Assembly (NCBI RefSeq): GCF_015694465.1
Contig: NZ_JADQDO010000001.1
Coordinates: 248,001-312,000, forward strand
Direction: 5' to 3'
Source of the DNA: Microvirga alba
Lineage (GTDB): Bacteria; Pseudomonadota; Alphaproteobacteria; Rhizobiales; Beijerinckiaceae
DNA length: 64,000 bases
Shown here: one piece after another, positions 63,553 to 64,000 of the stretch
Numbering within the stretch: position 1 is the first letter of the stretch
Layout of the letters: every line of letters begins with the position of its first letter
The notes under the pieces: generated by a model
The model's input: the letters and a program-made list of their open reading frames with translations, nothing else
Databases searched by the model: none
Told to the model about the DNA's origin: nothing
Translations under genes and position numbers: made by a program

Positions 63553-64000
63553 TTAAAACCCTTCGATGCTTTTAATGGCAAAAGTATAAGCCAAGGCGAC
63601 CTCTTCGAGCCGGTCGAAACGGCCAGCAGCGCCGCCGTGACCCGCCTCCATGTTGAGTTTGAGCAGAATGGGGCCGCCGCCCGTCATCGTCGCGCGAAGC
63701 CTGGCGACCCACTTCGCGGGCTCCCAGTAAGTCACGCGCGGGTCGGTGAGGCCGCCGAGCGCCAGGATCGCCGGGTAAGCCTGTGCCTTCACATTGTCGT
63801 AGGGCGAGTAGGACAGGATGGTGCGGAAAGCGGCTTCGTCCGCGCCTGGGTTGCCCCATTCCGGCCATTCGGGCGGGGTGAGGGGAAGCTCGCTGTCCAA
63901 CATGGTGTTGAGCACATCGACGAAGGGCACCTCGGCGATGATGCCCGCAAAGAGATCCGGCGCAAGATTGGCCGCCGCGCCCATGAGCATGCCGCCCGCG
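63553..64000 (-). CDS. Oligopeptidase B-like serine peptidase (S9), 3' part only
   Basis: The C-terminal 149 residues of a prolyl-oligopeptidase-family enzyme, cut by the window edge. The visible part starts just after where the catalytic Ser motif (GGSAGG) should be, as AGGMLMGAAANLAPDLFAG. It continues with AEVPFVDVLNTMLDSELPLT, YSPYDNVKAQAYPAILALGG, the acid-residue region LTDPRVTYWEPAKWVARLR, and the catalytic-His block MEAGHGGAAGRFDRLEEVA. This order is diagnostic for oligopeptidase B (PtrB). The gene's 5' part lies beyond base 64000. Confidence 0.9.
   Translation of the reverse strand, partial: AGGMLMGAAANLAPDLFAGIIAEVPFVDVLNTMLDSELPLTPPEWPEWGNPGADEAAFRTILSYSPYDNVKAQAYPAILALGGLTDPRVTYWEPAKWVARLRATMTGGGPILLKLNMEAGHGGAAGRFDRLEEVALAYTFAIKSIEGF

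Overview
The window is a stretch of a GC-rich (roughly 60%) bacterial chromosome, with dense genes, 4-base ATGA overlaps inside operons and many short palindromic intergenic repeats. The gene set (hopanoid-type HpnK deacetylase, two-subunit methylmalonyl-CoA mutase with MeaB, HWE-family histidine kinase, RTX proteins, a Rhizobium-type class 3 asparaginase, and a RIME1-like 105-bp repeat) points to an alphaproteobacterium of the order Hyphomicrobiales (Rhizobiales). I cannot name the genus. I saw no rRNA, tRNA, CRISPR array, insertion sequence or prophage.

Layout. (1) 1-8.5 kb: an ABC-dependent surface-polysaccharide cluster (Wzt-like ATPase, Wzm-like permease, WbqC-like protein, deacetylase-like protein, a 998-residue two-module glycosyltransferase and a further glycosyltransferase). 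(2) 8.5-11.7 kb: a HIT protein, an 0.8-kb stretch without a credible gene, and an unusual secreted protein joining a transglutaminase-like domain, W/DDG repeats and RTX repeats. (3) 11.7-19.4 kb: UDP-GlcNAc 2-epimerase, glycerol kinase and glycerol-3-phosphate dehydrogenase, an MFS transporter, a DEAD-box helicase and a tiny Tyr/Arg-rich secreted protein. (4) 19.5-25.5 kb: a four-gene peptide-type ABC importer operon. (5) 25.5-37.5 kb: a second surface-glycan locus, with four overlapping or adjacent glycosyltransferase genes on the minus strand, divergent from an ABC-exporter-like protein and a stand-alone cyclic-nucleotide-binding protein, then a lytic transglycosylase, a lone RAM domain and UDP-glucose dehydrogenase. 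(6) 37.6-41.4 kb: asparaginase and a large RTX protein with 108-bp tandem repeats. (7) 41.5-49.4 kb: methylmalonyl-CoA mutase genes (meaB, large and small subunits), interleaved with a lipoprotein hydrolase, a LysE-type exporter and a small secreted protein. (8) 49.7-64 kb: DUF2267-like protein, HerA-like ATPase, M20 peptidase, branched-chain aminotransferase, MurJ, a polyprenyl-type GT2, HpnK, an LprI-like protein, Fe-type superoxide dismutase, a membrane protein, an isochorismatase-like hydrolase coupled to a multi-PAS sensor kinase, and the 3' end of an oligopeptidase B-like gene.

The best candidate for something undescribed is region 5. The ABC-exporter-like protein there keeps a transmembrane half, but its nucleotide-binding half has lost the Walker A lysine, the Q-loop glutamine, the LSGGQ signature and the Walker B glutamate. 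It also carries an insertion of about 300 residues that repeats a post-Q-loop-like ENL-type motif. Its 3' end overlaps the start of a gene for an intact-looking cyclic-nucleotide-binding domain with no DNA-binding domain. This suggests a glycan export or sensing machine whose energy or gating does not come from a normal ATPase site. Its function here is inference. The transglutaminase-RTX protein of region 2 is a second candidate.
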